From: Neolentinus lepideus HHB14362 ss-1
Taxonomy: Eukaryota; Basidiomycota; Agaricomycetes; Gloeophyllales; Gloeophyllaceae
Length of the DNA: 64,000 nt
Assembly: GCA_001632425.1 (NCBI GenBank)
Contig: KV425631.1
Coordinates: 38,091 to 102,090, forward strand
Direction of reading: 5' to 3'
Shown: piece by piece, positions 22,718 through 34,065 of the stretch
Position numbering within the stretch: the first letter of the stretch is position 1
How the letters are laid out: every line of letters starts with the position of its first letter
Translations under genes and position numbers: made by a program
The notes under the pieces: model-generated
Seen by the model: only the letters and a program-made list of their open reading frames with translations
Told to the model about the DNA's origin: nothing
The model's database searches: none

Positions 22718-24287
22718 ATGACGAGCTGGTATAGCGTAAGTTCACACTATTAGCCATTGGCATCGGGATGCTGATAGGCAGGTCAGACCCAAAGGGGCGA
22801 CTTCATTGCTTTCTGGGTAAGTGACAGGTGAAATGCACATTCGACGTACAGGGCTGATACCCGTGCTTATATAGGTGATGAGCCTATTACTAGGTAGGAC
22901 TCAGGCTTAGCTCAACAACATCTCAGGCCGTGCATGACAGTCGAACCGTCAGGCGTCTATGCAGTCATATTTGCGGCATCTCTGTACTTCCTCCTTGGCG
23001 AGAGGAGGTCCTCCCGAAACCACATGTATCTGGTGCCGACGACAGCTACTCTATTCATTATGGCCGCGGCACAAGTAGTCGTACAGTTCCTTCTCCTCTT
23101 GCTCACGAAGTTCAGCGAGGACGCCACGCTTGCACAAATGATGGATACAAATAACCTTCTCGAGACCGTAAACCTGTTCTTCACAGTAACAAATAAGTAA
23201 GTGCACACCTTACCTCTACAATGCGAATGGCATGACGCTAATCAAATAATAGCCTGATTGCAGACTGTTTGCTGGTGAGTGCCTCGATGCCATCTCATCC
23301 GGTCACATTTCGTCGGGCTCTGATATTCTAAATGCGAAGACCTGGCGTTGTTACAATATCTGCAGTAGGAAGATCATTACTGTAGCCGCTCCTTCTATGA
23401 TACTTTTTATTGCCACAGGTAAGCAATTGAAGTTTCTTATGAGCTGAGTCTTACCGCCGTGATGTCAGTGGCTGGATATACAGCCTTCGGGCTGAGTATC
23501 AAATTCATAACGCTGACACGAGGTATCAGTGCCCAAGATATGACAGCCGCAGAAGCTATCCTCCGTTTGTACAAGATCTTTACTGGAGTTTTCTACGGCG
23601 CTACCGCTGTTGGTAATTTTCTCTTAACCATATTGATCGGTGCGTTGGAAGTATGAATCGTCGCTTCTATGCATGACTTTGTTCATAGCTGCCAAAATCC
23701 GGAGGACCACGAAACGTATCAAGGAGTCATCATCGGTCATCGAAACGAGCTCATACATGCGCATCATTGCCATACTGTAAGAGAATCACAGATTAGAAAT
23801 GCTGAGAGTCGCTGATAAATCTGCTACAGCGTCGAGTCAAGTGTGGCCCACACAGCCTGCCTGCTATTCGCGGCGATATTCACTGTTCATCAGTACACTG
23901 ACATGACAGGTCGCTACGTATGTGCCCTCCAGTGCTCCTTCCTCTTGACCACCGGATCCTGAAAACAATGCCATTTCTAGATCATTGTTTCCGCGGCTGC
24001 TGGCATCTCCGCCGTAAGCTCTACTTGAAATGCGCTTGTTTCGACCGGCTGTAACACTGACCTTTTCCGGCGAGCAGGGTGCCGGTCCAACGATGATCAT
24101 CTTCATGCTTGCTATCGACAAGACCATCGAGCATCGCACCGACGTAAGCACCGCGCTTGTCTTCAACCGACCTTCGCTCTCAACCCCGGTCCTCGACATA
24201 CGCGGAACTCGGCCGGGCTCGGATAGCAATAGCTATAATGACAAGGAGTATCATTATCAGTATCAGATGCAGTCCGCGGCAGTATAA
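22718..24287 (+). CDS. basidiomycete seven-helix integral membrane protein, function unknown
   Basis: Polytopic membrane protein of a kind common in Agaricomycetes and without assigned function. Hydrophobic segments occur in order: VYAVIFAASLYFLLG, TTATLFIMAAAQVVVQFLLL, TNNLIADCLLTWRCYNI (after splicing near 23198), IITVAAPSMILFIATVAGYT, IFTGVFYGATAVGNFLLTIL, MRIIAILVESSVAHTACLLF and an alternating Gly/Ala helix ending in PTMIIFMLAIDKTIEHR. A hydrophilic tail rich in Ser and Tyr follows, to TAA at 24285-24287. Introns near 23198, 23277, 23419, 23640, 23780, 23915 and 24003 are short. The N-terminal exons are uncertain: the ATG at 22718 (MTSWYS) with a donor GTAAGT gives a plausible first exon, and QRGDFIAFW then VMSLLL look like the next, but phase into the 22934 segment was not resolved. 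It could instead start at the ATG at 22934. Confidence 0.72.
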
Positions 24288-25227
24288 CCGCGAGTCGCAT
24301 GGAATTGGGAGTTTAGGTGGCGGACGCGAAGTATCAATGTCTCCAATTTCTGCGAGTATAGGGTCCGTTGAACGGAAGTGATGATGAAAGCTGATAGTCC
24401 AGTCATTTTTTTACTTAGACGAACATATCCTGAGGGTACATTAATGTACAATCGAAAGTACTCTACATCCGCGAGTCTGTGACGCCATGAGAAACTCTAT
24501 GTTGACCTAGGATACTTTGAAACCGATACTTATAAACGTCCACCACTGTCGTCAAAGTTATGAGGGGGTATTTCTGATCCTGTCTGGCCTATCGTTTAGT
24601 ACTTTCAGCTTGGAGGTAAGGCGGTTTCCAGCCACTCCCGCCACCCGGCGTTCAAACCGGCGCCGCCGGAGGTAATGCGTGCATAAACACATGCGAAACG
24701 TCGGCTGAAAGATGTGCAGAAGTGTAGAAAACAGTCTCCGGAAAGCGCAGCTCAAAAAATTTGTGGTCTGCAGACCATCGCCAGTAGCCGTGGCAATCTT
24801 CGGCCGACTTTAGTCTTGTCAGGACCTGGTCTGCAGGCACAGCAAGGCTTGATAATGCGGTCGGCCTCTGGGAAATCCCTGACCTAAGAGTAGGTATTCT
24901 TTCCCATATTGCATGCGTTGCTTTGTCAGGAAAACAAACTGGCATCAGCTTGCAAGGCTGCACTTTCTAAATAACACGCGCGGCTCAGTTATTACGCGCG
25001 CTGCTATTACGCGCGCTGGAATATGCGGAGACAAGGTGTGGCGGAAGGTAGGCATAAGGGCCAATTAGGCAAGGGATATCGGCCGGCACCCGGACTAAAG
25101 GACCCACGCTGATTGGCGCACCGGATATTCAATCACGAGCGTCGCCGAATAAATTTGGCAGGCGTTCCCGCGCGGTCCTGGCCGAACAGACCTTTCCTCC
25201 TGAATACCATCGACGTCGTCCCCGACG
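24288..25227. other. intergenic upstream of aconitase
   Basis: About 940 bases. A minus-strand open frame at 24652-24963 (103 codons, including EDCHGYWRWSADHKFFELRF) has no recognised family and is not called. The right part is CG-rich and holds the repeated element described at 24991-25018. Confidence 0.4.
24991..25018. promoter_or_regulatory. direct repeat ATTACGCGCGCTG x2 upstream of aconitase
   Basis: Two identical 13-base copies (24991-25003 and 25006-25018), 15 bases apart start to start, each containing a CGCGCG core. They lie 210-240 bases before the aconitase ATG. A partial inverted relative (ACACGCGCGG) sits at about 24974-24983. Spacing and position suggest a transcription-factor site, but no factor can be named. 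Confidence 0.35.
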
Positions 25228-27962
25228 ATGTTCAACCTCACGACGCGCACCGCGAACGCGCTGCGGCGGATGGCCGCGGGCATGGCCACCGCCGTCGAGC
25301 CCCGCATTGGAGATACGAAAGTGGCGATGTCGTTGTTGGAGAAGGATGCGTACATCAACTACCAACGCATTGAGGACAACCTCAAGGTCGTTCGTGAGCG
25401 GTGGGCATTCTCTGAATACTTGTGTGTACATAGGACGATGTCTGACAATGACGTTATAGCCTGAACCGTCCACTGACGATGTCAGAGAAAATCTTGTATG
25501 GCCATCTTGACGATCCCCATACTCAAGATATCGTCCGAGGCACTTCGTATCTCAAGTTGCGACCGGATGTATGTTGCCCTTCATTTCTTTTGTGAGTGCA
25601 TCCTCTAATAACTTTATTTGAAGCGCGTCGCTTGCCAGGATGCTACCGCGCAGGTCAGTATCATGTTTGAGCCTCACCTATGTCTTTTCTGACGTCATAT
25701 GGGGCAGATGGCTCTTCTCCAATTCATGTCTTCAGGAATGGCCACCGCAGCTGTCCCCACGACCGTCCACTGTGACCACTTGATTGAGGCTCAGGTTGGC
25801 GGTCCCAAGGACTTGGCTCGTGCTATCAACACCAACAAGGAGGTCTACGATTTCTTGGCGACCGCTACTGCTAAGTACGGTCTTGGTTTCTGGAGGCCCG
25901 GTTCCGGTATTATTCATCAAATTATCCTCGAAAACTATGCTTTCCCTGGTGGTCTCATGATTGGTACCGACTCGCACACTCCCAACGCTGGTGGTCTCAA
26001 CATGTTGGCGATTGGTGTTGGTGGCGCGGACGCTGTCGACGTCATGGCAGATCTTCCTTGGGAGCTTAAGTGCCCCAAGGTTATCGGTGTGAACTTGACT
26101 GGTAAAATGTCTGGTTGGACTACTCCCAAGGGTACGTCATCGCCAGTCTTCTATACCCGAGTGTGAACTGAGATCATTGTAGATGTCATTCTCAAGGTCG
26201 CAGGTATCCTTACTGTGAAGGGTGGTACCGGTGCCATTGTTGAGTACAAGGGCCCCGGCGTCGAATCTTTGTCTTGCACTGGTATGGCTACTGTTTGCAA
26301 CATGGGTGCTGAAATTGGTGCGACGACTTCCGTCTTCCCCTTCAACCACCGAATGGTGGACTACCTGAATGCTACTCGCCGTCCGGAGATCGCCAAGTAC
26401 GCTCAACGGTTTGCACCCAACCTGCAGGCCGATGAGGGTGCTGAGTACGACGAGCATGTTGAGATTGTACGTGTTCTTCGAGGTGTCCCTCCACATTGGT
26501 TCTAGAACTCATCGTCCTTGGATAGGACTTATCCGAGCTCGAGCCCCACATCAACGGTCCTTTCACACCTGATCTCGCCACCCCTGTTTCGAAGTTCAAG
26601 GAGGCAGTTCAGCAGAATGGCTGGCCCGACGAACTCAAGGTCGCTCTCATCGGTTCTTGCACCAACTCTTCGTATGAGGACATGTCCCGTGCTGCTTCTA
26701 TCGCCAAGGAGGCTGCCGACCACGGTCTCTCCACCAAGTCGAAGTTCACTATTACCCCCGGTTCCGAGCAGGTCCGTGCTACCATTGACCGTGACGGCCA
26801 GATCGGTGTCTTCGAGAAGGTTGGTGGTCTCGTCTTGGCCAACGCCTGCGGTCCCTGCATTGGTCAGTGGGACCGTCACGATGTCAAGAAGGGTGAGAAG
26901 AACTCCATCATCACCTCGTACAACCGTAACTTCACCGGCCGTAATGATGCCAACCCTGCCACCCATGCCTTCGTCGCCTCTCCTGATATCGTCACCGCCT
27001 TCGCTTTCGCCGGCAAGTTGTCCTTCAATCCCCTGACCGACACCCTCACCGGTGCTGACGGCAAGGAGTTCAAGTTCTCTGATCCCTCTGGCTTCGAGCT
27101 TCCTCCCCGTGGTTATGACCCTGGACAGAACACCTTCCAGGCTCCCCCGGCTGACCGTGCCTCCGTTCAGGTTGCTGTTTCTCCCACCAGTGACCGTCTG
27201 CAGCTGCTGAAGCCCTTCACTCCTTGGGATGGCAAGACCCCGACTGACCTTCCGATTCTCATCAAGGTCAAGGGCAAATGCAGTAAGTGGTTTATCATCG
27301 ACACAGTGTAAAGTGTACTGATCATTTCACGCAGCCACTGATCACATTTCTGCTGGCGGCCCCTGGTTGAAGTACCGTGGCCATCTTGAGAACATCTCCA
27401 AGAACTGCTTGATCGGTGGCATCAACTCTGAGAACGGCGAAGCTAACAAGGTCAAGAACCAGATCACCGGCGAGTGGGGCGCCGTCCCTCAGACCGCTGA
27501 GTATTACCGCGACCATGGCATTAAGTGGGTCGTCATCGGTGACCACAACTACGGTGAGGGTTCGTCCCGTGAGCACGCTGCTCTCGAACCCCGCTTCCTT
27601 GGCGGTCTCGCTATCATTACCCGGTCGTTCGCTCGTATTCATGAGACGAACTTGAAGAAGCAGGGTATGCTTGCTCTGACATTCGTCGACCCTGCCGACT
27701 ACGACAAGGTCCGCCCCAGCGATAAGGTCGATATTCTCGGCCTCGAGAGCTTCGCCCCTGGCAAGAACTTGACGCTTCTCCTCAAACACGAGGATGGCTC
27801 CAAGGAGGAGGTACCGCTTGCGCATTCGTTTAACGAGGGCCAAATTGAGTGGTTCAAGGCCGGGTCTGCGTTGAACTTGGTACGTCATCTCTGCTGTCTT
27901 GGGTGGGCATATCGACTAACTAGTACCACCAATAGATGGCTTCGAAGCGCGCCTCGGCATAG
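25228..27962 (+). CDS. aco1: aconitate hydratase, mitochondrial
   Basis: Interconverts citrate and isocitrate in the TCA cycle with a [4Fe-4S] cluster. Eight exons join in frame: 25228-25400, 25460-25568, 25624-25653, 25708-26131, 26183-26466, 26526-27282, 27335-27879 and 27936-27962, giving 782 aa, the normal length for the mitochondrial enzyme. The N-terminus [20 protein letters not shown] is Arg-rich and uncharged by acids, as expected for a matrix targeting peptide. Cluster and active-site motifs are seen: [26 protein letters not shown] (first cluster Cys) and [11 protein letters not shown] (second and third Cys). The swivel domain has [24 protein letters not shown] and [15 protein letters not shown]. 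Exon 3 is only 30 nt. Codon use is strongly C-ending across exon 6, consistent with high expression. Confidence 0.98.
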
Positions 27963-28174
27963 AAGTACTTGATAGACTGCATTGCCTCGTGAATGAACGT
28001 GTCATGTCTATCTCGTCTGCCCGCTTTTCTGCAACTCTATTAATGTAGTGTATTAGCTGTCTATGTTTTGTTTCGCGTTCTCATTCATGTGTAATGACTA
28101 GCAAAATACCAATGCATTTGAATGCCGCAGAAGACGATCGATGAGGAACGAAAGACAGGTCAAGGATCCGCGCA

Positions 28175-30102
28175 CTACTTGTACTTGTACTGCTCTGGTA
28201 TATTCAGCTCGTACGGAGGTGGTAAGTCTAATCGATATTCGTCCGGTAATCCTGTCTCCTCTGTGTCTGCGATGGTGGCTAACGTTCTGACGGACTCGTG
28301 CGGAACTCCTGCCCTTAAAGTAGTGGCTCGTGTGCGACCCCTGGACCCTCCAGAGTAACTGCGAACGTCGCCTTCGCTGCGTCCTTGCGGACGTTTTGCA
28401 TAGGAACTCGCGAAGTCTGGATTCAAGGGTGCTTTTCGAAGCGAACGTTGCCTCAAGTATGCGCCGATCTTTGAAATGGGTGCGGTCAAGCTTCTAGTCT
28501 TCTTCGGCTCGTGTGGGACTTTTGGCTTGCCCTTGCCTTCCATTGACCAAGGAGGTTGCAACGCTGAAGCTGCGCGCCTTGGGACAGGAGTTAGGGTCGC
28601 CTTGTAAGGCTGCAATGTCAAGGTATTCATTGGTCTGGCAATACTTTCCAGGCTTTCCACCGAGGTCGGCTGTCTGAAGGGTGGCCGCAACTCGATGGGC
28701 CCAGATTTGGCTAGGAGACGGCCCACTTGGGGTGTCCGTTTAGTGTCCTTGATGCGAAGAAAGCGATTTCTGGGGCTCACCTCCGTTGTCGTCAATTGTC
28801 ACGACTGCAGTTTCAGGCGACAGAGGGAGAAGACCCTTGATCTGTGGTTCAGCCTTAAGAAACTAAATCATGATCATTGCTCCTTACATTCAAATAAGGC
28901 CACAAGTCCTCGTCATGAGCTATAGCTACCTGAGCGGCCGATTCCTGCACCATCCATGTCAGCGGTAAGACTAATTTCGCCATCCATTCATCTTACATTC
29001 AAGATATGATCGAGAATAGGATCCAGAAGGTTAACATCCTATAAGATTCTGTCGTCAGCTTTGCTTTCGTGGCTTAGGATGGCGTCTACCTTCGCACTTC
29101 CCGCCAATTCCTGAACCTCCATGCTACATGCAGAGTCGCAATCACATCTGGCGACCACCGATTCAGACCCTGACTCTCGGTTATCTTTGTCCAGGTCTGC
29201 TGGCTTCGATGCGGCCTTGATTACCTTCGGAACCAAAAATCGCCTCTCTTTAATTCGATATCCTCGTAGGAAAACACATTGGTTTTGCCTGCGTGTGAGA
29301 ACTTCGGTCCAGGAACCTTCCACGCGCTCAGGCTCCAAGAACCTCGACGACTGCGGGCCACATCTGTACTGCACACCGCTAGTCAGGTCTGTTCGCCACC
29401 CGCTTCTGACCTCAAACTCCGCGGCGAGTATCCCTGGAACGGAGACGCCAGCGCCGACACTTCCTTGGAATTCTGATTTGGCAAAGGCTGCCATGGCCCA
29501 TTGTGTTGTCAAATCACGTCCCGTGACCAGAATCAAATCGGGGACCTCTAGGTCGAAGCCGAGCTTTTCATTCGCAAAGACAACCCAGGAGGAATAATGT
29601 CTTAGCCCATATTCTCGAAACCACCTTCCAAAATGTGCATCCTGGCGAACAGCATCCTCTGGAAGGACCAGTGCTGCGCCGGATTCCTTCGTGCACTCGA
29701 AGGATACACGAGCGCTGCCCGAAGCGACAATTCCCCTAGGCGCGTGGTTTAATTACTGCATTGTGGGGAACGCACAGGGCACTTGACTTACCCATCAGTA
29801 CTGAAACTTGACGAAAGCACTTTGACGCTGGTGGAATGCAGATGACCATGGAGTGGGTGCCTATCCCATTTGTAGTCCGGAAACGGGAGTCGTAAAGGTT
29901 CATAGTGCTCTGGCACACCCCACTTCTGCGAAGGATCGTGTCCGGGTAGCAGGATATTGAACAGTCGGTGAAAGAATCCAGCTTGTATGAATCCAACATC
30001 GCCAATCTCAACTTGTCGATATTCTTTCCCTGGGTTGGGCTCCCAAAGCGCGTGTCCGTGGCCCAGGCCTAGCAGCTGCTTTGCGTATACGTTGGCTGCC
30101 AT
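28175..30102 (-). CDS. basidiomycete-type protein of unknown function
   Basis: The N-terminus from the ATG at 30102 (MAANVYAKQL, then GHGHALWEPNPGKEYRQ and IGDVGFIQAGFFHRLFN) matches a pattern I know from many Agaricomycete hypothetical proteins; the function is unknown. Exon 1 is 29792-30102, and exon 2 starts at 29735 (GIVASGSARVSFECTKESGA) and contains DLILVTGRDLTTQWAMAAF. Downstream, small exons join through canonical introns: EVQELAGSAK, DVNLLDPILDHILN, ESAAQVAIAHDEDLWPYLN, PQIKGLLPLSPETAVVTIDD. A long basic, Pro/Ser-rich tail follows (28175-28760, about 195 aa) ending LDLPPPYELNIPEQYKYK. An upstream in-frame ATG at 30159 would add 19 residues, but the downstream start fits the family better. 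Confidence 0.78.
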
Positions 30103-31941
30103 ATTGGTGCAAGTACGGACGGCCACAGGTGTAGGGCTCACACTACATGACGGTTGCACAGGGTTGCACAGGGTTGCACGAAAGGATCGTTAGCAGGTTC
30201 GGCGTCGCGGTACTTCGTGTAGACCAAGGCTCTGCGTGGGATAGCATCATCTCAGTCAACTTCGTATTTATATAAAGCACGCGTAGGTGTATTTGCAAAT
30301 TGTACGGCACTTCGTATTCCAAGTAGAGATAACGTGCAATCGTTTAATTTTGGACCCGGATCCAATAGCTTGGCGGTCCTCCTGGAAGTGTTCCGTCTTG
30401 CCCAAATACCTTATATTCACTAGTGGCGATAACGCAGCGAACGTGTAGCGAGTGTATCCTGAAGTAGCATGTGAACAATCCCCTTGCTGAGGGCACGAGC
30501 AGCCATGACGTATGTAGATACATGGGCATGAAATCGTTTTGCGTGCTGTGGGAACGGGCGAGGGTCGACTCGTTATGTACTCGTTCCATAACTGTTCTTC
30601 ACAGCGGTGAAGACTTTCTGCCAACCGAGAAACACCGAAGACACGACTCTATCATAGACAGTTCCGTCGCTGAGGTTCACCAGTCACATATGCTGAAGGG
30701 GCAGATTGAGGAAGTCCAGAAGTCTTATCTTATTGAAGTGAGCTGCCTTTTTCACAAGAGGCTTGTTGTAGTGACAAAGACAATCATCCTTGATGTATAT
30801 TCCAAGTTCCTGGTTTCCTTGCGAGGCCGGACGCCCCCGTGAGACAATCTTTTCAGGCAATCCGCCAGGCTTCATACACGAGCCGAAGGAAAGCCTGCGG
30901 TCAGTGTCTTCGGTTGACTGTGGCATGAGGAAACGAGTCCCGGGATTAATATTGAATGGGCACCGATACATTACCGATCTCTTGTTTTGGTTTCCCAATT
31001 GTAATGTGTGCCAACAATAATCAGAGCGAGGTGGCCTCGGTAATGGATGCATAGGGATAGGAGATCGCATAACCCAAGGAGATGAGATAGCGGGCGCGTT
31101 AGCACGTGGCGTAGATGTACTACTGGACGCGACGCGTCGCTTATTGCCCTCAATCGATTACTGTTCTGTCGACCGAGGGTCATTACTTTCACAAGTAATA
31201 GGCTACTAAGAAAACAGATACCACCTACTATGCAGGTCTATACAGAAGTTGGTAGGGTTGGGAGGACAATGTCCTTATCCTTATCGCCATCTCTGAACTC
31301 TTTGCCGTTTCAAAGGGATCGAAGGCATAGGCACAACAAAGCGCTTTTGTATGAATTCGGTTCTTCAAGAGTGCAGATCTGATCGCCACCACCACTCGAT
31401 TGCGGGACTCATATACCATTTCTGAGTTGCAAGGGAGCCATCAGTGAAGCCGATGCACCGTGTACTTGAGAAGTCACAGGCACAGAGCCACCACGATAAG
31501 GTATCGAAGTCAAGGTTTCACTAAACAGAAGCATGGTTTGATCTGTGGCCGAATATACTTGCAGCGACACGTATCGAATATTACGTGACATGTGTCACAT
31601 CTCCGGGTGTGGCTCGTTCAACTAGTCATGGCCCTCATTACTAGTCATAGCTCGAACGCATATTGTCACCCATCTGAAACGATTCAGCCTTTCGCTAGAA
31701 GGAAGGCCGTTTTGAATCCGACCGCGATGAAATTTAATACCGGACGGCAAGACGGGTTTGACACAACCGCGCGACACCCGGTCAGGATTCCGATTTCTGG
31801 CAGAATAAAAGGCTTCCCACCTCTTACTTGTCTCTTCTTTCGTTCGAGCATCTCACATCAAGAAACGCTATCGCCAGTCTTTGCTGCTTTATCTCAGGTT
31901 CTAGCGCCAGGCGCGCAGTTATCGTTGTGAACAAGAACACT
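30103..31941. other. intergenic, no recognised gene
   Basis: About 1.8 kb between divergent genes, so it should hold two promoters. A three-unit tandem TTGCACAGGG lies at about 30154-30179. Minus-strand open frames at 30684-31070 (including GTRFLMPQSTEDTDRRLSFG) and 30268-30624 are adjacent but show no family match or convincing splicing. Nothing else is identifiable. Confidence 0.35.
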
Positions 31942-34065
31942 ATGCTTCCTCGGTCTTACTACAGCTTCATCCTTCGACACTCACTTCTGGGAAGAGATCC
32001 AGATACCGACGCTGGAAGCATCATCGTGTTTGGCCCTGATGGACAAGCGTCCGTCGTCGCTCCGCCAGATACGAACAACAATCCGCCGGACGGAACACAA
32101 GCAGGTGCTCCGCAAGTAATCCAGAATCCTCCAGGTCAAGCAGGGAATACGGCTCCACAGCAGGCCGGAGGAGCCATTCCTGTGCAAGCCCCAACGATCT
32201 CGCCTACGCCTCCCTCGCCTACACTCGCCGTCACGTCCGCTGCACCAGAGTTAGAATCCACAGCAGCTGTGTCTGCGACCACAGCCACTTCAAGCCCTTC
32301 GCCTGTGACTTCGACTCCGATAGCCTCAGATCCGGTATTCACCTCGAGCGCTTCGTCAGCGTCTCAAGAAACACCTATGTCGTCGTCAGCGTTGACCAGC
32401 GCTGCCGCGTCGTCTACACTCGATACATCCACCAGTACTTCATCACCTACTACCATCCCCATCTCCACACCAGTCCAGTCGGCAGCCGCTCTAACAGCTA
32501 GTGCCTCTGCGACTTCGTCCGCCAGCCACAGTGGCCTTTACATCGGCATCGCTCTCGCTTGCATCGCTGGGCTACTAGTCCTCACCGTATTGATAGCCAC
32601 CCTCTTGCGTATCCGGTTCAACAGAAGGAAGCGCGAACTCGAGGTCAAATCAGCTTATTCCCGGAGAGACCAGGAACGAAAAGAAAGCTATCTCGGCTCC
32701 GGAAAGTCTCCTGGCACGCAGCACGAAAAGTACTACGGTGGCTACGCGCCGTACATCCAACATCCTCCGGATATCCATATCGACAATGACACGTATCCCG
32801 ACGACATTCTCGACTCTTACTCGTCCAACAACAGCCCACTACCGCCGAGCGTCCTGAGCGCGCCGGATCTTACTGGTCGCGTACCGCTGCAGGTGACAAA
32901 TATGATGCCGGGGGACGCATACATGTCTTCGGACGAAACCAGTCGACCGGCAACGTCCTTGGCGATCCTGCGTACTCCTCCTGTAGACGACTTCGGTACT
33001 CCCAGGGAGGATCGACCTCGATTCTTGGGCTTGAAAGACGGTGGACTTGACTTACCTTGGGCGCCGGTGAACAGAGAACAGCGACTGAACAATGGGCCAG
33101 CTTTTGGAGATGATCTTGAGCAGGGAATACCTGAGAAGGACGAAGAAGATCAATGGGAGCCCTTGCCGTTCCCAGGAGAGAGTCACGGACTCGACGCGCG
33201 ACAACAAGAAGGCCAGGGAAAGGACAAGCCGACCGAGACCAACATGGAAGCGTGGACGGCGTCGCTGAGAGCCAACCTCACTAGCGTCCTCAACATGGCC
33301 GGTGGTTACCTGACGTCGAACACAAGCGCCCCACCCCCTGAAGATAAATTCACGTCCATACCGACTCGTAACAGGCGCAACTCGATTCGGTTCAGCCAGA
33401 CTAGGAGATTGCCTGGAGCCACGCTGGCCAGGGAGAACACTAATCACAGCAGGATGTCCAATCTCTACACCCTGGAGGAGGTCGAAGAGAACTCCGGCAC
33501 AGTCCGCGTCCGTGGAGTCGAGGATACGCCTCCGTTGAGCATCACCAAGAAACCCCCTTCGGTCATGGTCAAATCGCGCCAGAGGACGCAGCTGTGTGTG
33601 CCGCCGTCAGGTACAGTGACACGAGCGAGCAGCGTCTACTCTAATGCGTCTGCGACATCCACAACATTGGGCATCGGCTCTAAGGTACCTCGCCTACCTA
33701 GTATTCCGCCCTTGTCGAGAAATATCACCATTCGACATGACGGTTTCTCCAGCCGGGATGGGGCCCTGCCAAGTCGGGATAGCCTCTTCAGAAACGAATC
33801 CGGAAGCCAGCCTCGCCCCAAGATTATGACAAGATTGACGTCCAACTGCTCTGCGACGTCCGTGGGGTCTGACATGTCCAGAGATTCGGCACAAGAAGAG
33901 AGGCTGACAGACGAGGAGAAGATGGTCCAGCAGGCGCTGAGGGAACGGAGGAAGAGAGTCATGAGCATGGGTATGGGCCGTGGACGCCCAGGGTCCTTCC
34001 GCATGGGTAGCATGAGAGCGAACAGCAGTAGACGTTCGCGTGGTAGAAGTTATAGACTTAAGTAG
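31942..34065 (+). CDS. single-pass membrane protein with Ser/Thr-rich ectodomain
   Basis: The mature protein has a Ser/Thr/Pro/Ala-rich region of about 190 residues (about 32060-32525), a single transmembrane helix (IGIALACIAGLLVLTVLIATLL, about 32545-32610, split here: IGIALACIAGLL then VLTVLIATLL), a basic stop-transfer RIRFNRRKRE, and a cytoplasmic tail of about 480 residues rich in Ser, Arg and Pro. The tail ends in a basic RGRPGSFRMGS / RRSRGRSYRLK segment. This layout resembles fungal wall-stress sensor or mucin-like proteins, but no cysteine-rich WSC domain or clear signal peptide is seen. The reading frame is open from 31828; I choose the ATG at 31942 because upstream codons look like leader sequence, though a missed 5' exon with a signal peptide is possible. 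No intron is needed. Role unknown. Confidence 0.72.
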   Translation: MLPRSYYSFILRHSLLGRDPDTDAGSIIVFGPDGQASVVAPPDTNNNPPDGTQAGAPQVIQNPPGQAGNTAPQQAGGAIPVQAPTISPTPPSPTLAVTSAAPELESTAAVSATTATSSPSPVTSTPIASDPVFTSSASSASQETPMSSSALTSAAASSTLDTSTSTSSPTTIPISTPVQSAAALTASASATSSASHSGLYIGIALACIAGLLVLTVLIATLLRIRFNRRKRELEVKSAYSRRDQERKESYLGSGKSPGTQHEKYYGGYAPYIQHPPDIHIDNDTYPDDILDSYSSNNSPLPPSVLSAPDLTGRVPLQVTNMMPGDAYMSSDETSRPATSLAILRTPPVDDFGTPREDRPRFLGLKDGGLDLPWAPVNREQRLNNGPAFGDDLEQGIPEKDEEDQWEPLPFPGESHGLDARQQEGQGKDKPTETNMEAWTASLRANLTSVLNMAGGYLTSNTSAPPPEDKFTSIPTRNRRNSIRFSQTRRLPGATLARENTNHSRMSNLYTLEEVEENSGTVRVRGVEDTPPLSITKKPPSVMVKSRQRTQLCVPPSGTVTRASSVYSNASATSTTLGIGSKVPRLPSIPPLSRNITIRHDGFSSRDGALPSRDSLFRNESGSQPRPKIMTRLTSNCSATSVGSDMSRDSAQEERLTDEEKMVQQALRERRKRVMSMGMGRGRPGSFRMGSMRANSSRRSRGRSYRLK

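Noticed and set aside
24652..24963. Minus-strand 103-codon frame upstream of aconitase
   Set aside because: It lies in the presumed aconitase promoter, has no recognisable motif and no plausible splicing partner.
26518..27036. 172-codon plus-strand and 145-codon minus-strand frames within aconitase
   Set aside because: Shadows of the highly biased aconitase exon 6; no independent motif.
30684..31070. Minus-strand 128-codon frame with GTRFLMPQSTEDTDRRLSFG
   Set aside because: Looks coding-like in composition, but no family match and no consistent exon chain could be built, so it is only mentioned in the intergenic entry.
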